Source: RGIG2134 sp964461115
GTDB lineage: Bacteria > Cyanobacteriota > Vampirovibrionia > Gastranaerophilales > Gastranaerophilaceae
Length of the DNA: 64,000 bases
Direction: 5' to 3'
Assembly: GCA_964461115.1 (NCBI GenBank)
Contig: CAYWSX010000001.1
Location: 186,001 to 250,000 of the forward strand
This document shows, piece by piece, positions 1-9,513 of this stretch. The notes under the pieces were generated by a model, which had not been told where the DNA came from, made no database searches, and saw only the letters and a list, made by a program, of their open reading frames with translations. A program made the translations under genes and the position numbers. Each line of letters starts with the position of its first letter. Within the stretch, counting starts at the first letter, position 1.

Positions 1-681
1 AATAACCATTTTTCTCAATTCAGGTTTTACTTCCTGATCCGAATCGACAAGATCTTCCCCAAGTCCCATTCTTCTGCCTACTCTGTCATAGTATGCATTT
101 CTCGGTTTTCCGTCTTCCAAGTAATAAAGTAAATCCCAACGAGGAAAATCTACACTTTCAAATACTTTGTGGTATTCAAAAACTTTTCTGTTTGAATTGT
201 CATTTTTGCTTTCAGGAAGCTGAGCCTTTGTAGTTTTGTATGGCATGCTCAAGTCCACTCCTGTTTTGAGATACACAGGCCATTCTATAAGTTTCTTTGA
301 GGCAAATTTTAAAATTCCATAGAATAAAACACCAAGCGCCATTTTATGTCCGATACTCTTTGCGCTCTTCTGCTGACTAGGCTCGAAATATTTAGTAGCA
401 CCGTTAAAGACCGCCATAAGCATTAAACTGCCAATAGTGTACGGCACCATACCCATCGTTAAAAACTCATAAAAATTCGAGTTTTTGCTTCCGGTCAAAC
501 CCTTTGCAGGATAGATTGTAAGGGCATTTTGAAACTTATCAGCCAAAATTTTTGACTGAGTAACTGGATTTGCCGAAATAACATGGTCATGAGACTCCTC
601 AAGCTGTTTCATAACTTTCGGATCCTTATAAAACCCCTTATCGGGCTGTTTATATTGCTGTGGTCCAACAGCAGGAATCAT
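1..681 (-). CDS. Partial conserved membrane protein of unknown function (C-terminus off the window)
   Basis: An open frame of 227 codons runs from an ATG at 681 to the window edge without a stop, so the C-terminus is missing. The protein begins MIPAVGPQQYKQPDKG. The start is preceded on the minus strand by a purine-rich Shine-Dalgarno (GAAGGTGAGG). There is no signal peptide, but two hydrophobic stretches lie near residues 63-85 (around FLTMGMVPYTIGSLMLMAVF) and 101-115, followed by a charged region. I do not recognise a family. It resembles the many lineage-specific membrane proteins of gut Melainabacteria in style only. It diverges from the DUF4127 gene at 883, with about 200 bases of AT-rich spacer between. 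Confidence 0.7.
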   Translation of the reverse strand, partial: MIPAVGPQQYKQPDKGFYKDPKVMKQLEESHDHVISANPVTQSKILADKFQNALTIYPAKGLTGSKNSNFYEFLTMGMVPYTIGSLMLMAVFNGATKYFEPSQQKSAKSIGHKMALGVLFYGILKFASKKLIEWPVYLKTGVDLSMPYKTTKAQLPESKNDNSNRKVFEYHKVFESVDFPRWDLLYYLEDGKPRNAYYDRVGRRMGLGEDLVDSDQEVKPELRKMVI

Positions 682-847
682 CTTGACCTCACCTTCACGA
701 AACTTTTATATTTTTTTAAACCAATGTGAATATTAATCTTTGCTATAATCCTAAGTCATGTGTAACAAAAATTTACATTGTTTATGGTTCTTTTCAGAAA
801 ACATAACTTATATACTTTTAATATCACGAAATCAATGTAAATCAAGA

Positions 848-876
848 TTGTTAAATTTCATAAATAGGCGTAAAAT
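848..876 (+). promoter_or_regulatory. Sigma70-type promoter for a probably leaderless mRNA
   Basis: TTGTTA (848-853), a 17-base spacer and TAAAAT (871-876) form a good -35/-10 pair. The -10 ends six bases before the ATG at 883, so transcription should start at or next to the start codon. No Shine-Dalgarno is present. Confidence 0.6.
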
Positions 877-882
877 AAATCT

Positions 883-2304
883 ATGATAAAAATTGCAGTG
901 ATACCTATAGATAATAGACCGGTATGCTATTGCCTTCCGAAGGATATAGCTGATTTTTCTTCGGAAATTGAATTTATGCTTCCGCCGCGAGAATATATGG
1001 GTGGACTAATTGAGCCCGCTCAGACAGACAAAATTTTAAGTTGGCTAAAAAGTATTGATGACGCTGATATATTAATTTTAGCACTGGATACAATTGCATA
1101 TGGCGGTCTTGTTTCCTCAAGAAGAACTAATGAAGCATATGAACAAATCGAACAAAGACTTTCAGAATTAAAAGCAATTATTGTAGAAAAGGGCGTAAAA
1201 ACATACGCTTTTTCCAGCATAATGAGGATTTCCAATAATAATATAAACGAAGAGGAAAAAGAATATTGGAATGTCTGGGGAAAAAAGATTTTTGATTATT
1301 CGTTCAACATTCATAAAGCTCAAAAAATGAAGTCATACGACTCCAACGCGAAGTTTTCGTGCATAAGCCAAATAATACCGTCAGAAATTTTAGACGATTA
1401 TTTTGCAACTCGAAAACGCAACTTTGAAATCAACAGACTTTATTTAGAATGGCAAGAAAAAGGTGTTTTTGAATATCTTGTATTTTCAAAAGATGACTGC
1501 GCTGAATTCGGTGCAAACGTAGCAGAAGCTGAAGAACTGGAAAAGATAATAAGTCAAAACAAAGCCCAAGCACTCATAAAAACCGGTGCGGATGAAATTC
1601 CTTTAAGCTTGCTTGCCCGTGCATTCTCAGAATTTAAAAATCAAAAAACAAAAATTCACACTCAATTCACTCGCCCTCAGGAAACCAATTTAATTTCAAA
1701 ATATGAAGATATTTCTATTTATAACTCGGTAAAAGGTCAAATCGAACTTTGCGGCGCAGAAATAGCAGACAAAGAAAATGCCGACATAATTTTATATATA
1801 AACAATTTTAAAAAAGAACAAGGCGAGCTTGTAATGGGCGTAAGCACAGAGCCATTTACAGGAAAATTTCAAATACCCGAAAAACCTTTTATTATTGGAG
1901 ATGTTGCATTTGCTAACGGCTCAGACAACGGATTTATTCCTGCGCTTTTTGAAAATAAAATCGATTCTGAAAAATTCCTTGGATACGCCGGCTGGAATAC
2001 CTCAGCAAACACTCTCGGCAGCGCGCTATGTGCAGGTATAATTAAATATCTATCCTCAGACGTTAACTATAACAAGTTTAAACGCCAGCAATACATTCGT
2101 TTTGCAGATGATTGGGCATATCAGGCAAACTGCCGCGAAAGACACAAGCAGACCTCCGCGTCACCAAACATCGAACAAGTAAGCATTTTAATGAAACCTT
2201 ACCTTGAAATAATTTCAGAAAAAATCGGATACACTCCAAATCAAGTGGATTTTAAGTTCCCTTGGGACAGATTTTTTGAAATAGAAATTATGCCGAAAGA
2301 TTAA
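883..2304 (+). CDS. DUF4127 family protein
   Basis: The 473-residue protein begins with the N-terminal pattern of the DUF4127 family: IAVIPIDNRPVC at residues 4-15, then PPREYMGG and LALDTIAYGGLVSSR. Length is close to the roughly 500 residues usual for the family. No signal peptide or membrane segment is seen, so it should be cytoplasmic. Biochemical function is not established to my knowledge. The start at 883 has no Shine-Dalgarno but lies six bases after a TAAAAT -10 element, which points to a leaderless transcript. The gene converges on the downstream minus-strand gene, and the two stop codons overlap through a shared TTAA at 2301-2304. Confidence 0.8.
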   Translation: MIKIAVIPIDNRPVCYCLPKDIADFSSEIEFMLPPREYMGGLIEPAQTDKILSWLKSIDDADILILALDTIAYGGLVSSRRTNEAYEQIEQRLSELKAIIVEKGVKTYAFSSIMRISNNNINEEEKEYWNVWGKKIFDYSFNIHKAQKMKSYDSNAKFSCISQIIPSEILDDYFATRKRNFEINRLYLEWQEKGVFEYLVFSKDDCAEFGANVAEAEELEKIISQNKAQALIKTGADEIPLSLLARAFSEFKNQKTKIHTQFTRPQETNLISKYEDISIYNSVKGQIELCGAEIADKENADIILYINNFKKEQGELVMGVSTEPFTGKFQIPEKPFIIGDVAFANGSDNGFIPALFENKIDSEKFLGYAGWNTSANTLGSALCAGIIKYLSSDVNYNKFKRQQYIRFADDWAYQANCRERHKQTSASPNIEQVSILMKPYLEIISEKIGYTPNQVDFKFPWDRFFEIEIMPKD

Positions 2305-2879
2305 GCCAAACCCTCGAGACTTTTACGAGCTCTTAGTGCCCGTTCGCCTTCTATCAGATATTCACCAACCTTTGCAGACGCCAAATAACCACCAATTGAA
2401 GCAGCTGCAAATAATCCGCCTTCGACAACAGCCCCCAGCATTTTTCCATGTTTTCCACCCGCTTTGGATATTTTGGCTAACATATTTTTCGATGTTTTAG
2501 TTTTCTGAAACTTTTTAAGCTGGCTTTCGGCCGCCAACATTCCTGCAAATCCGGGGATTTCAGTGCAAACTGCTTTTTCTTTGTCGTCAGAAGTTAAAAT
2601 CTTTACTCCCGCACAAACGCCTATCAAAGGATTAACATGATTTGACGCCCAAAGCGCACCTTTTGCTGTTTTCCCCCAAATACTTTGTTTTTTTGAAGCT
2701 TCCTCCAACATATGCAAGGCTCCGCAGGCCGCTTTTGAGCCAATAATTTCAGCACCTGCAACGGCTTTAGCCGTGTTGACCCCCTGCCCAATAGTAGGCG
2801 CGAATCTCGGCAATTCTCCGTTTTCGACTTTATCCAAGCCTCTAAACATAAATAATGTACTACTTACACCGTTTCCCAT
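2301..2879 (-). CDS. Conserved hypothetical protein, Gly/Ala-rich
   Basis: This is a 192-residue protein starting MGNGVSSTLFMFRGLDKV. It contains Ala/Gly-rich, weakly hydrophobic segments near residues 35-50 and 143-165 (GAVVEGGLFAAASIGGYLAS), which could associate with a membrane, and a Lys-rich stretch between them. No signal peptide or catalytic motif is visible, and I do not recognise the family. It ends by a 4-base convergent overlap with the DUF4127 gene. Base composition matches its neighbours, so there is no sign of recent transfer. Confidence 0.65.
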   Translation of the reverse strand: MGNGVSSTLFMFRGLDKVENGELPRFAPTIGQGVNTAKAVAGAEIIGSKAACGALHMLEEASKKQSIWGKTAKGALWASNHVNPLIGVCAGVKILTSDDKEKAVCTEIPGFAGMLAAESQLKKFQKTKTSKNMLAKISKAGGKHGKMLGAVVEGGLFAAASIGGYLASAKVGEYLIEGERALRARKSLEGLA

Positions 2880-2994
2880 ATATTAAATGTCCACCACTAA
2901 TTCTGTATAACACTTCCATATATTAAAAAACATGTTTCACTTAAAAATTGCGCCAATTTTGTGATTGTTTACAAAGTTTACAAACTAAGCCGGG

Positions 2995-3741
2995 CTATCC
3001 GATTTTTTCTGCTAATTCGTCTGAAATATCTACGTTAGAATAAACATTTTGTACATCATCGTGCTCTTCAAGTTTTTCGAGAAGGCGCATGATTTTCGTT
3101 GCCACAGCTTCATCTGTGATTTCCATATCATTTTCAGGAAGCCTTGTAAGCTCAGCATTGGCAGAATTAAAACCGCCTGATTCGAGTCCCTCGACCACCG
3201 CCTGAAAATTCTCAACAGATGTTATTACTCTGTATTCGTCTTCGTCTTCTTGTATGTCGTCTGCACCATAATTTACAGCAGCCTCAAACAAAGACTCATA
3301 ATCAACAGAGGTGTCAAAAGTTATAATTCCGACAGGCTTGAACATCCAACCCACGCAGCCTGTTTCGCCGAGATTGCCGCCAAATTTTGTAAAGTAGCTT
3401 CTGATGTCACCCGCAGTACGATTCCTGTTGTCGGTCATAGCTTCCACAAATATAGCAACTCCGCCTGCACCATAGCCTTCGTATGTCAATTCTTCGTAAT
3501 TTTCCTGATTCGAAGCACCAGAGCCCTTTTCAATTGCACGCTTAATATTATCTGCAGGAAGTCCCGCTGCCTTAGCCCTATCAATAGCGGTTTTCAGTCT
3601 GAAGTTAGCCGCCGGATCAGATCCGCCCATTCTTGCCGAAACCATCAATTCTCTTGAAAATTTTTGAAATTCCGCCGCTCTTGCAGAGTCGATTTTTGCT
3701 TTTTTTCGTTTAATAGTGGACCATTTTGAGTGCCCCGACAT
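2995..3741 (-). CDS. yebC: YebC/PmpR (TACO1) family protein
   Basis: The 248-residue protein has the family N-terminus MSGHSKWSTIKRKK and the conserved regions FSRELMVSAR, PADNIKRAIEKG and YEGYGAGGVA. Length is typical of the family. YebC homologues have been described as DNA-binding regulators and, more recently, as translation factors that help ribosomes through proline-rich stretches; which role applies here cannot be told from sequence. It acts in the cytoplasm. It is divergently oriented to the TPR gene at 3821, with about 80 bases between. A weak hairpin (AAAATTG-GCG-CAATTTT) lies just past its stop. Confidence 0.95.
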   Translation of the reverse strand: MSGHSKWSTIKRKKAKIDSARAAEFQKFSRELMVSARMGGSDPAANFRLKTAIDRAKAAGLPADNIKRAIEKGSGASNQENYEELTYEGYGAGGVAIFVEAMTDNRNRTAGDIRSYFTKFGGNLGETGCVGWMFKPVGIITFDTSVDYESLFEAAVNYGADDIQEDEDEYRVITSVENFQAVVEGLESGGFNSANAELTRLPENDMEITDEAVATKIMRLLEKLEEHDDVQNVYSNVDISDELAEKIG

Positions 3742-3820
3742 AATTTAACCTCTTTTATTATCAATCTTTGTTTTTATTGTATTATAAAATTACGTAAATA
3801 CAAAAGCTGTACGAGGAAAT

Positions 3821-4576
3821 ATGAGCAATATCGAAAATGCGCTTGAAGCGTTTAAAAAGGGAAATTATCAGGAAGCTTTAGACTTATTTTCAGACGAAAT
3901 CACAGAAGAAAATAAAAACCCTAATATTTTAAACAATATGGGGCTTTGCGCGCTATATCTTGACGACGGAGCAAACGCAGAAAAGTATCTTCTGGAAGCT
4001 TTAAATATTGACGACAAACTTGTACAAATTTATCTGAATTTGACTGATTTATATTTAAGACAGCATGAAATTCTCAAAGCTATTGAAATATTGCAAAACG
4101 GTGTCTACAAAATTCCCGATGACGTTGCCTTAAAGCACTACCTGGCAAGGGTTTACATTGACGATTCAAGGTACGATATCGCTATTGACCAGTTGGACGC
4201 GGTTTTGGAAATGTCGCCTAAGAATTATGACGCATATTGGGATTTAGGAAGAGTTTATTTTGAACTCGGCGTTTGGGATATGGCGATCTCAAATTATGAA
4301 CGCGTACTGGAATTTGTTGATGACAACCCACTCATATATTACAACGTAGCAATAGCTTACGAGGCAAATAACGAAGTTGACAAGGCCATTTCGAACCACC
4401 TGAAAGCGATTTCGCTTGATTCTGAATTTGCACATTCATATAAAAACCTCGGAGTGCTTTTCCTCGCAAGAGGTGACAAAGAAGACGCAAAAGAATACCT
4501 TGAAGAGTACGTAAAGCTTGACATTCCGGAAGAAGAGAGAATGAGTATTACCAAAATATTAAGTAAGATTAAGTAA
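3821..4576 (+). CDS. Tetratricopeptide-repeat protein
   Basis: The 251-residue protein is built almost wholly of TPR helices. At least six 34-residue units can be followed, with typical signatures such as NILNNMGLCALYLDDGANAE, YDAYWDLGRVYFELG and PLIYYNVAIAYEANNEVDKA. No signal peptide or membrane segment is seen, so it is probably a cytoplasmic protein-interaction scaffold. The start is supported by a GAGGAAAT Shine-Dalgarno. Its partner cannot be named. The next gene downstream is a glycogen-synthase-like protein about 100 bases away with its own ribosome site. Confidence 0.85.
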   Translation: MSNIENALEAFKKGNYQEALDLFSDEITEENKNPNILNNMGLCALYLDDGANAEKYLLEALNIDDKLVQIYLNLTDLYLRQHEILKAIEILQNGVYKIPDDVALKHYLARVYIDDSRYDIAIDQLDAVLEMSPKNYDAYWDLGRVYFELGVWDMAISNYERVLEFVDDNPLIYYNVAIAYEANNEVDKAISNHLKAISLDSEFAHSYKNLGVLFLARGDKEDAKEYLEEYVKLDIPEEERMSITKILSKIK

Positions 4577-4683
4577 AACAGAAAAAATCGACATATGAAG
4601 GTTGCAAAAAGTATAACTTTATGTTAGGTTAATGTTTACTAAATGGTCACACAAAAATTTAATATGTAGGGAGACAAGGTTTA

Positions 4684-7365
4684 ATGAAAGTACAGTTTTC
4701 GACTACCCCCGTAATTTGTAGTACAAATTTACACAAGCTAAACTTAAACAATTATTCGTCAAGACAAAATTTTATTAATGCTCAAATTACAAACGATAGT
4801 TTCTCGTTTGTATCTCGAAACACAGCAAATAGCGTTTCTTTTGGGAATTTACCAGCACCGAATATTAATGCAGCCGACACAACCGGTCTCGTTAACGGTG
4901 CAAAAAAGCTATCATTAGGCGAAGGCAACAAAGTAGCATTTATTGCGGCTGAAATGCCTCCTTATTTTAAAATAGGAGGGGTCGCAACAGTATTAAATGA
5001 TTACAAAGAACTCGGTGACAGAATAATGCCCTATTACAACGGGGCTGTAGAATTTAATTCAGACACAGGCAAGCCAACAGGGAATGTCAAAATACATACA
5101 CTGAAAAATGGTACACCGATTTTTACAAATGAAGATTTAACAAAAAAATCTATACAGCAAATTATCGAAGAAGGAAAATACTTCGAGCTTGAAGAAGTAG
5201 CAAAATCAACTATGCAATGGGGACAAAATGACAGCGACAATATCGCTATGTATAAAGTCAAAGGGACTAATGACTACATGGTTTATTGCGACGAAACAGC
5301 AAAAATGCCTAAACCTTATCAATCTCCGCTCGGACAGCAATATGCTTATAATTCATCAAGCCCAATTACTAATAATGGCTGGAACGGAACCCCCGAAGCA
5401 AAAAGCAATAAGGCTATGGCAACATTATTGCCACAATCGAAGTTAAATTATACCCATGTAGTATGCAGCGATTCACAAACCGCCTATTTCCCATATTACA
5501 TGCGAGAAATGGCACAACACGACAACACAATAAAGTCATTAAAAGTAACATATGTAGGACACAATTTAGGGCCGGGATATTGCGGAGAAACTTCAGCACA
5601 AAACATGGCTGTAAACCTTGGCTTGAATAAAACACACATTAGTGCGATTGAACAAGATCAGAGCTTTTTCGATGCATTTAAAAATAATTCAACTGAGGAC
5701 TATTTTAAAGGGTTTTTACATCCGGATGTCATTGACGCCAGCGGAAAACCAAGCCCGACTATGTTGGCACTAAGAATGAGAGCAGAAGGCTCCTTAGGCG
5801 CATTTACAACCGTTTCGGAAGGATATGCTAAATCTTTGGCTACCAATCCAAGGGTGGCACCTCATATTCATGAGGTATGGAAAGGTCTGTACAACGACGA
5901 TAGAAAGGTAAACGGTATACTTAACCCGCTCAATGACCCTAATTTAACAGCATACAAGCCTGTGGGACTAAAAGGATATGCTGCACCGTTTGAAATTACA
6001 CATGCAGACGGCACCAAGGAAATGATCCAAGAATTCAAAATATTCTCTCCTGAGATGAGTTTTGATGAAATGAGCGCTGTAAAAAATGAAAACAAACTTA
6101 ATTTATTTAATCGTTTAAGCGGAAAATACAATCAAAGTGAAGTTTTAACAGGTCTCTCTGGTAGAAAAGTATCATTAATTGGCACCATCGACCAGTCATG
6201 GAGCTCTAAAATACGCAACGGCGAAAAAGTAGATTTATTAGTGAGCTGGGGACGCGGAGATTTCCAAAAAGGTCTCGACACAGTACTAGACTCATTTAAC
6301 CAATTTGGACGAACAGAAGAGGGCAAAAACTCAGTTCTTGTTTTAGGTGGAGAATTACTTGACGGCGGCGCTGATAAAAAGAGTATTCTCGGAAAATTAA
6401 ATGCTATGCTTTCTGATGATGTTTTCAAAGGCCGCTTGGTATTTATGGACGGATTTGCCCCCGGCACAGCCTTGTCGAGCGCCGGAGATGCCGCAATCCT
6501 GCCATCGAGATTTGCACCTTGCGAATTAACTGACTTAGAGGCACCAAAATATTTCTGTACACCGGTTGTAGCTAACACACAAGGTATGGCACAGAAAAAC
6601 CCTGATCCTCGTGTTGATACAGAAAAGGGTATCGCCCGAGCATATAAAACTTTAAATGAATTTTATATGAGTTTTGACGAACTTGAAAAAGAGTCTCCAT
6701 TCTACAAAACCAAATATAATGAACTTATAGAAGAAGAAAAACGCATTTTGACACTTAGAGGCGTGAAATCCGAAAAAATTGCAGCAGTAGCAAAAGAAAA
6801 CGTAGAAAACTCCGATAAGTTCCTCAAACTGGTACAAGAGGCTGCAGATGACCTTATTGCAAAAGAACTTAACAATGCGTTATTGCACAGAGCGCAGGCA
6901 GACAAAAGCTTACTTGAACACCTTTATATAAATCAAAAAAATATGCGTACAGCATGGGATCAAAACGGAAGCCTGCATCCGGACGGAAGACATTCTTTAC
7001 AAATGTACAAAGACATACACATAGATTGCAAAACTGATATTTCAAAACGAGAAAAAACTTTCTTTAAAATCCCCGATAGCGTCAAAAAAGCAATGAATAA
7101 ATCAAAGGACAATGCAACTGAAAACGCAGGTGATATTATCAAGGATGCCAAAGGCTCAAAATGGGGCAAAATTGCAATCGCAGCAGCAGGTTTGGCGGTA
7201 GGCGCCATATCAGTCCTCGCGTTAAAAGATAGTAAAGAAAAGAAAAAGGCTGATAATAATGCAACCATAGCCGCTGAACCTTTACGACAAGATGAAGGGG
7301 CTGTATCACCTGCCTCAATTATGCGGACACCAAGTGAACCAAAACCATTTGCAGCACTTGCGTAA
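4684..7365 (+). CDS. GT5 glycogen/starch synthase-like protein with C-terminal membrane anchor (paralogue 1)
   Basis: The 893-residue protein has a glycogen synthase (GT5, GT-B fold) core of about 600-650 residues. The core starts near residue 82 with VAFIAAEMPPYFKIGGVATV, the ADP-glucose-binding KxGG motif, and includes GRGDFQKG in the second Rossmann half. The usual E-x7-E motif (EPCGLTQLE-like) reads APCELTDLE, so the first glutamate is replaced by alanine; activity may be altered or lost. It carries an N-terminal extension of about 80 residues with VSFGN at 51-55. A hydrophobic helix near residues 829-847 is followed by a Lys-rich stop-transfer and a 46-residue tail, which suggests membrane attachment. 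Shine-Dalgarno AGGGAGA precedes the start. A second GT5 paralogue lies at 18844. Confidence 0.82.
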   Translation: MKVQFSTTPVICSTNLHKLNLNNYSSRQNFINAQITNDSFSFVSRNTANSVSFGNLPAPNINAADTTGLVNGAKKLSLGEGNKVAFIAAEMPPYFKIGGVATVLNDYKELGDRIMPYYNGAVEFNSDTGKPTGNVKIHTLKNGTPIFTNEDLTKKSIQQIIEEGKYFELEEVAKSTMQWGQNDSDNIAMYKVKGTNDYMVYCDETAKMPKPYQSPLGQQYAYNSSSPITNNGWNGTPEAKSNKAMATLLPQSKLNYTHVVCSDSQTAYFPYYMREMAQHDNTIKSLKVTYVGHNLGPGYCGETSAQNMAVNLGLNKTHISAIEQDQSFFDAFKNNSTEDYFKGFLHPDVIDASGKPSPTMLALRMRAEGSLGAFTTVSEGYAKSLATNPRVAPHIHEVWKGLYNDDRKVNGILNPLNDPNLTAYKPVGLKGYAAPFEITHADGTKEMIQEFKIFSPEMSFDEMSAVKNENKLNLFNRLSGKYNQSEVLTGLSGRKVSLIGTIDQSWSSKIRNGEKVDLLVSWGRGDFQKGLDTVLDSFNQFGRTEEGKNSVLVLGGELLDGGADKKSILGKLNAMLSDDVFKGRLVFMDGFAPGTALSSAGDAAILPSRFAPCELTDLEAPKYFCTPVVANTQGMAQKNPDPRVDTEKGIARAYKTLNEFYMSFDELEKESPFYKTKYNELIEEEKRILTLRGVKSEKIAAVAKENVENSDKFLKLVQEAADDLIAKELNNALLHRAQADKSLLEHLYINQKNMRTAWDQNGSLHPDGRHSLQMYKDIHIDCKTDISKREKTFFKIPDSVKKAMNKSKDNATENAGDIIKDAKGSKWGKIAIAAAGLAVGAISVLALKDSKEKKKADNNATIAAEPLRQDEGAVSPASIMRTPSEPKPFAALA

Positions 7366-7395
7366 GAAGAGATTCTTCAGCAATACAAAACTTAC

Positions 7396-7422
7396 AAAAC
7401 AGCCGCATAACGCGGTTGTTTT
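7396..7422 (+). terminator. Rho-independent terminator
   Basis: AAAACAGCCGC and GCGGTTGTTTT form an 11-bp stem with a 5-base ATAAC loop and run into T residues, just after the glycogen-synthase-like gene. Confidence 0.7.
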
Positions 7423-7512
7423 ATTATAAATTAATCTAATAGCTGATATATTTAGTTTAATTTAGTGCTAAACTCTTAAAAGTCACCGAAAAAGAGACAA
7501 AAGGAGAACGCA

Positions 7513-7764
7513 ATGAAAGCTGAATTATATACCGTAGATTATTGCCCATACTGCAAAAAGGCGCTTGCATTTTTAAAAGAACACAACGTTAATTTTATCG
7601 ACCACGACATCACTGCTAACGAAGACGAAATGAGACCCGAATTAGGTAAAAAGTTCAACATCAAAGGAGACGTTACCGTGCCTCAAATCGTTATAAACGG
7701 TGAACATGTCGGGGGCTACACCGATATGATTGCGCTTTATGAAGAAGGCAAATTAAAATTCTAA
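7513..7764 (+). CDS. grxC: Glutaredoxin, dithiol CPYC type
   Basis: This is an 83-residue glutaredoxin, the normal size. The active-site CPYC is at residues 11-14, TVPQIVI supplies the cis-proline, and GGYTD is the glutathione-binding turn. It reduces disulfides and glutathionylated proteins in the cytoplasm using glutathione. A strong AAGGAG Shine-Dalgarno precedes the start. The histidine genes follow only 30 bases downstream but have their own promoter-like element. Confidence 0.93.
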   Translation: MKAELYTVDYCPYCKKALAFLKEHNVNFIDHDITANEDEMRPELGKKFNIKGDVTVPQIVINGEHVGGYTDMIALYEEGKLKF

Positions 7765-7782
7765 AATTCGGCGAATTTGGTG

Positions 7783-7788
7783 TATAAT
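7783..7788 (+). promoter_or_regulatory. -10 element giving a probably leaderless hisC mRNA
   Basis: A perfect TATAAT lies exactly six bases before the ATG at 7795. No convincing -35 is seen at 16-18 bases upstream, and no Shine-Dalgarno precedes the ATG. Confidence 0.5.
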
Positions 7789-7794
7789 CTAACT

Positions 7795-9513
7795 ATGCTT
7801 ACACCAAGACCGCACATCGAAAACATGGATTACTATCCCGTTCCGCTTTTTGAGGAAAAGGGGTATTTAAGGCTGGACGCAAACGAGAATGAAATCGGCT
7901 GTTCTAAAAAAGTCTTGAAAGCGCTGCGAAAAGTCAAAAAGGAAACGCTGGCCAACTATCCATACTACGGGGAATTGGTTGACCTGCTTTCAGACTTCCA
8001 TAAGGTGGAAAATACAAATATCTGGCTTACAAACGGGGCGGATGAGGCTATTTTCTTGCCTTTTTTGACGTATCTTAATCCCGGTGAAAAAGTTTTAAAC
8101 GTGAAACCGGCATTCTCAATGCCTAAAATTCACGCCTGCGCTTGCTGCGGAGATTTTATTGAAGTTCCGTATGAAGAAAAGTGGAAATTCCCGATTGAAA
8201 GCTTTTTGGAAAAAATTACAGACGCAATAAGGGTTGTAATCGTTACCACACCTAACAATCCGACAGGAGAGCTTTTACCGAAAGAATATATGGAAAGAAT
8301 TCTTGAAAAAAGTCGTAACAAAGTTGTGCTGATTGACGAAACCTATGCCAATTACGCGATTTCAACTTACTCGGATTTAATTAAAACCAACGACAACGTT
8401 TTTGTCCTTCGTTCTTTCTCAAAAGACCACGGAATGGCGGGGCTCAGGCTCGGGTATATTTTGAGTGCGAAGGAAAATATCGACAACATCAAAAAAGTCG
8501 CAAACCCTTATAACGTAAACTGCCTGGCTGTATTGGCCGGCGTTGAAGCTGTTAAAGACTTCCAAAATTTCAGAAAAGTGCGCCGTGAGATTTACAAAGG
8601 CAAAAAGCTGTTGAAAAACGCTCTGACTGAATTTGGTGTAAGAGTTTACAAGTCTGACACGAACTTCTTGTGTGTGAATTTTGGAAAACGCGGAGAATTT
8701 ATAAAAAATTATCTGCTCGAACACAAAATTAAAATAAAAGACCTAACTTCAAACCCATTACTCGAAGGGTTCTACCGTATTACGATTCCCTCATACAAAA
8801 ATGTCAAGAAACTGATTAAAATCCTGGAACCTAAGCCTCTTGTTGTATTTGATATGGACGGGGTTCTTATTGACACGAGACTTTCATACAGAATTGCGAT
8901 ACAAAAGACTTTCGAATACTTTGCAGGGTTTGATATTTCATCAGGCGAAATTCAAGCCGCCAAAAACCAAGGCGGGCTTAATAACGACTGGGATTTGACC
9001 GAATATCTCTTAAAATCGCATGAAATTAATATTGATAAGCAAAAAATCATTGATAAATTTCAAGAACTGTATTGGGCAGACGGAAACGGCCTTATCAACA
9101 AAGAAAATCTTTTAATCAAACCTAAAAACTTAAAAAAACTTGCGAAAAAATGCAACTTGGCGGTTTTTACAGGACGCCCGAAACTTGAGGCAGAATTTAC
9201 ACTAAAAAAATACGAAATTTACAATTATTTTAAGTCTGTAATCACAATGGACGACTTGCCTGCAGACCGGCAAAAACCTGATACTCTGGGATTGGAAATT
9301 TTGAACGAAACAATTCCAAATTCAAAAATCATTTATCTTGGAGACACAACTGACGACATGATATGCGCCAAAAACGCTTCTGCGGTGGGCTTTGGAGTAC
9401 TCCCCCCGCAAGACAAGAGTATGTTTTTAACAAGCAAATTAATTTCAAACGGTGCTTTTAAAGTGCTGAATAACGTAAACGGAATAGTAAAAGAGGTTAG
9501 AAAATTAAAATGA
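7795..9513 (+). CDS. hisC: Histidinol-phosphate aminotransferase fused to a HAD phosphatase
   Basis: The 572-residue protein has two domains. Residues about 1-345 are a class I/II PLP aminotransferase of HisC type (LDANEN, NNPTGE, and RSFSKDHGMAGLRLG with the PLP lysine). Residues about 350-572 are a HAD phosphatase with motif I FDMDGVLID, motif II FTGRP, a motif III lysine in QKPDTLG and motif IV GDTTDD. HisB dehydratase follows with a 4-base ATGA overlap, so the HAD half is plausibly the histidinol-phosphate phosphatase step; that is inference. A TTG at 7777 would add six residues, but the ATG at 7795 fits the TATAAT six bases upstream and aligns better with HisC starts. A HAD phosphatase on HisC rather than on HisB is unusual. 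Confidence 0.88.
   Translation: MLTPRPHIENMDYYPVPLFEEKGYLRLDANENEIGCSKKVLKALRKVKKETLANYPYYGELVDLLSDFHKVENTNIWLTNGADEAIFLPFLTYLNPGEKVLNVKPAFSMPKIHACACCGDFIEVPYEEKWKFPIESFLEKITDAIRVVIVTTPNNPTGELLPKEYMERILEKSRNKVVLIDETYANYAISTYSDLIKTNDNVFVLRSFSKDHGMAGLRLGYILSAKENIDNIKKVANPYNVNCLAVLAGVEAVKDFQNFRKVRREIYKGKKLLKNALTEFGVRVYKSDTNFLCVNFGKRGEFIKNYLLEHKIKIKDLTSNPLLEGFYRITIPSYKNVKKLIKILEPKPLVVFDMDGVLIDTRLSYRIAIQKTFEYFAGFDISSGEIQAAKNQGGLNNDWDLTEYLLKSHEINIDKQKIIDKFQELYWADGNGLINKENLLIKPKNLKKLAKKCNLAVFTGRPKLEAEFTLKKYEIYNYFKSVITMDDLPADRQKPDTLGLEILNETIPNSKIIYLGDTTDDMICAKNASAVGFGVLPPQDKSMFLTSKLISNGAFKVLNNVNGIVKEVRKLK

Noticed and set aside
9402..9408. C6 run in hisC and a similar C6 run in hisF (about 25099) as contingency tracts
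   Set aside because: Runs of six lie deep inside intact conserved genes with continuous frames; too short to be convincing.
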